The position numbers and the translations under genes were made by a program. Positions 63,739 through 64,000 of a stretch of 64,000 nt of DNA are shown piece after piece. Position 1 is the stretch's first letter; each line of letters begins with the position of its first letter. The notes beneath the pieces are model-generated. The model had not been told where the DNA came from and ran no database searches. It saw nothing but the letters and a program-made list of their open reading frames with translations. Source of the stretch: an uncultured Planctomycetales bacterium (lineage in GTDB: Bacteria > Planctomycetota > Planctomycetia > Pirellulales > S012-138). The DNA is taken from positions 29,301-93,300 of the forward strand of contig CALJLD010000075.1 of the NCBI GenBank assembly GCA_937982665.1, in the 5' to 3' direction.

Positions 63739-63832
63739 TGTTGTTTCACCCGGCGTAATGGCGCTCCATTGACTGGATTCCCGTCTGGACGGGAATGACG
63801 GGGGCGCGCATCTGCCGCAAAAACTGTTCATT
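63739..63832 (+). repeat. extended 94-base repeat containing dRS3-like copy 4
   Basis: Same order as 63368-63461: TGTTGTTTCACCCGGCGT, GACTGGATTCCCGTCTGG, ACGGGAATGACGG (dRS3 core 63777-63796), ending near CTGTTCATTCG. Same orientation, 371 bases downstream of the first copy. Confidence 0.8.
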
Positions 63833-64000
63833 CGCAAAGAGCAATTTCGAGGCCGATGGTAGAGATGTTTTTCCGCGCGCAAATTTTCGCGCTCGCGCGC
63901 GGCGTTACTTTTCGCGCGAAAAGAATCTCCGCCAGCATTTCCGGCTGCCAACTCTCCAAATCGCCTGCAATCCTGGGTGTAACCCCGGCAAAAACGCCCG

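Larger units (their letters stand above)
63178..64000. other. repeat-rich gene-free end of the window
   Basis: No gene is supported in these 823 bases. They hold a terminator, three dRS3-like elements, a direct pair of about 94 bases, a 31-base inverted repeat and a 16-base palindrome near 63908. Confidence 0.65.

Overview
The window is a stretch of chromosome from a planctomycete, most likely of the Pirellulales/Planctomycetia type. The evidence is the family mix: a PVC-type dehydrogenase fused to cupredoxin and cytochrome c modules, a Tat-exported Gfo/Idh/MocA oxidoreductase, a DUF1080 (3-keto-disaccharide hydrolase-like) protein, a DUF1559-like membrane protein, sialate O-acetylesterase, zinc-ribbon membrane proteins and a P-II variant. 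Base composition is moderately GC-rich throughout. I saw no rRNA, tRNA, CRISPR array, transposase or phage module. Planctomycete identity is an inference from gene families, not from a marker gene.

Layout. 1-7.0 kb: secreted catabolic or redox proteins (5'-truncated PVC dehydrogenase/cupredoxin/cytochrome, Tat oxidoreductase, BNR/VPS10-like propeller). 7.0-16.4 kb: a long minus-strand run of metabolic genes (threonine aldolase, MFS transporter overlapping trpD, sugar isomerase/epimerase, DUF1559-like protein, argD, enolase) with a probable SseB-like remnant after argD. 16.6-25.1 kb: serine hydrolase, queF, ankyrin protein, amidohydrolase, dprA, mnmG and a HEAT lipoprotein. 25.3-32.4 kb: plus-strand envelope proteins (transglutaminase-like, a 926-residue secreted unknown, a TlpA-like protein lacking its nucleophilic Cys, a small membrane protein) and serC. 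32.4-38.2 kb: hypothetical genes, one apparently frameshifted, among repeat-bearing intergenic DNA, plus a flavin reductase-like protein and a zinc-ribbon membrane protein. 38.3-44.1 kb: a complete pyruvate dehydrogenase operon lpd-aceE-aceF on the minus strand. 44.3-52.7 kb: second zinc-ribbon protein, sialate O-acetylesterase, an aroE homologue with a large acidic insertion, PfkB kinase, SH3-domain protein and two tiny lipoproteins, an epimerase and a degenerate P-II protein. 53.0-57.5 kb: three consecutive GT4-type glycosyltransferases and a DUF1080 protein, suggesting surface polysaccharide work. 57.5-63.2 kb: HtrA-like protease, DksA/TraR-type zinc-finger protein and a 964-residue FHA/coiled-coil/acidic membrane protein. 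63.2-64.0 kb: repeat-rich intergenic DNA.

How it fits together: central metabolism (enolase, pyruvate dehydrogenase, serC, trpD, argD, aroE-like) is interleaved with envelope and secreted planctomycete-specific proteins. The most unusual signals are sequence-level departures from family norms: a P-II protein with Phe at position 51 and altered ligand residues, an AroE-like protein with Asp to Glu in the NTDG motif, a FHA domain missing three canonical phosphopeptide contacts, and an SxxC thioredoxin-like protein. There are also several dispersed or tandem intergenic repeats, including four ATTCCC-N8-GGGAAT elements. I did not find a defence system, biosynthetic cluster or other clearly new multi-gene system.
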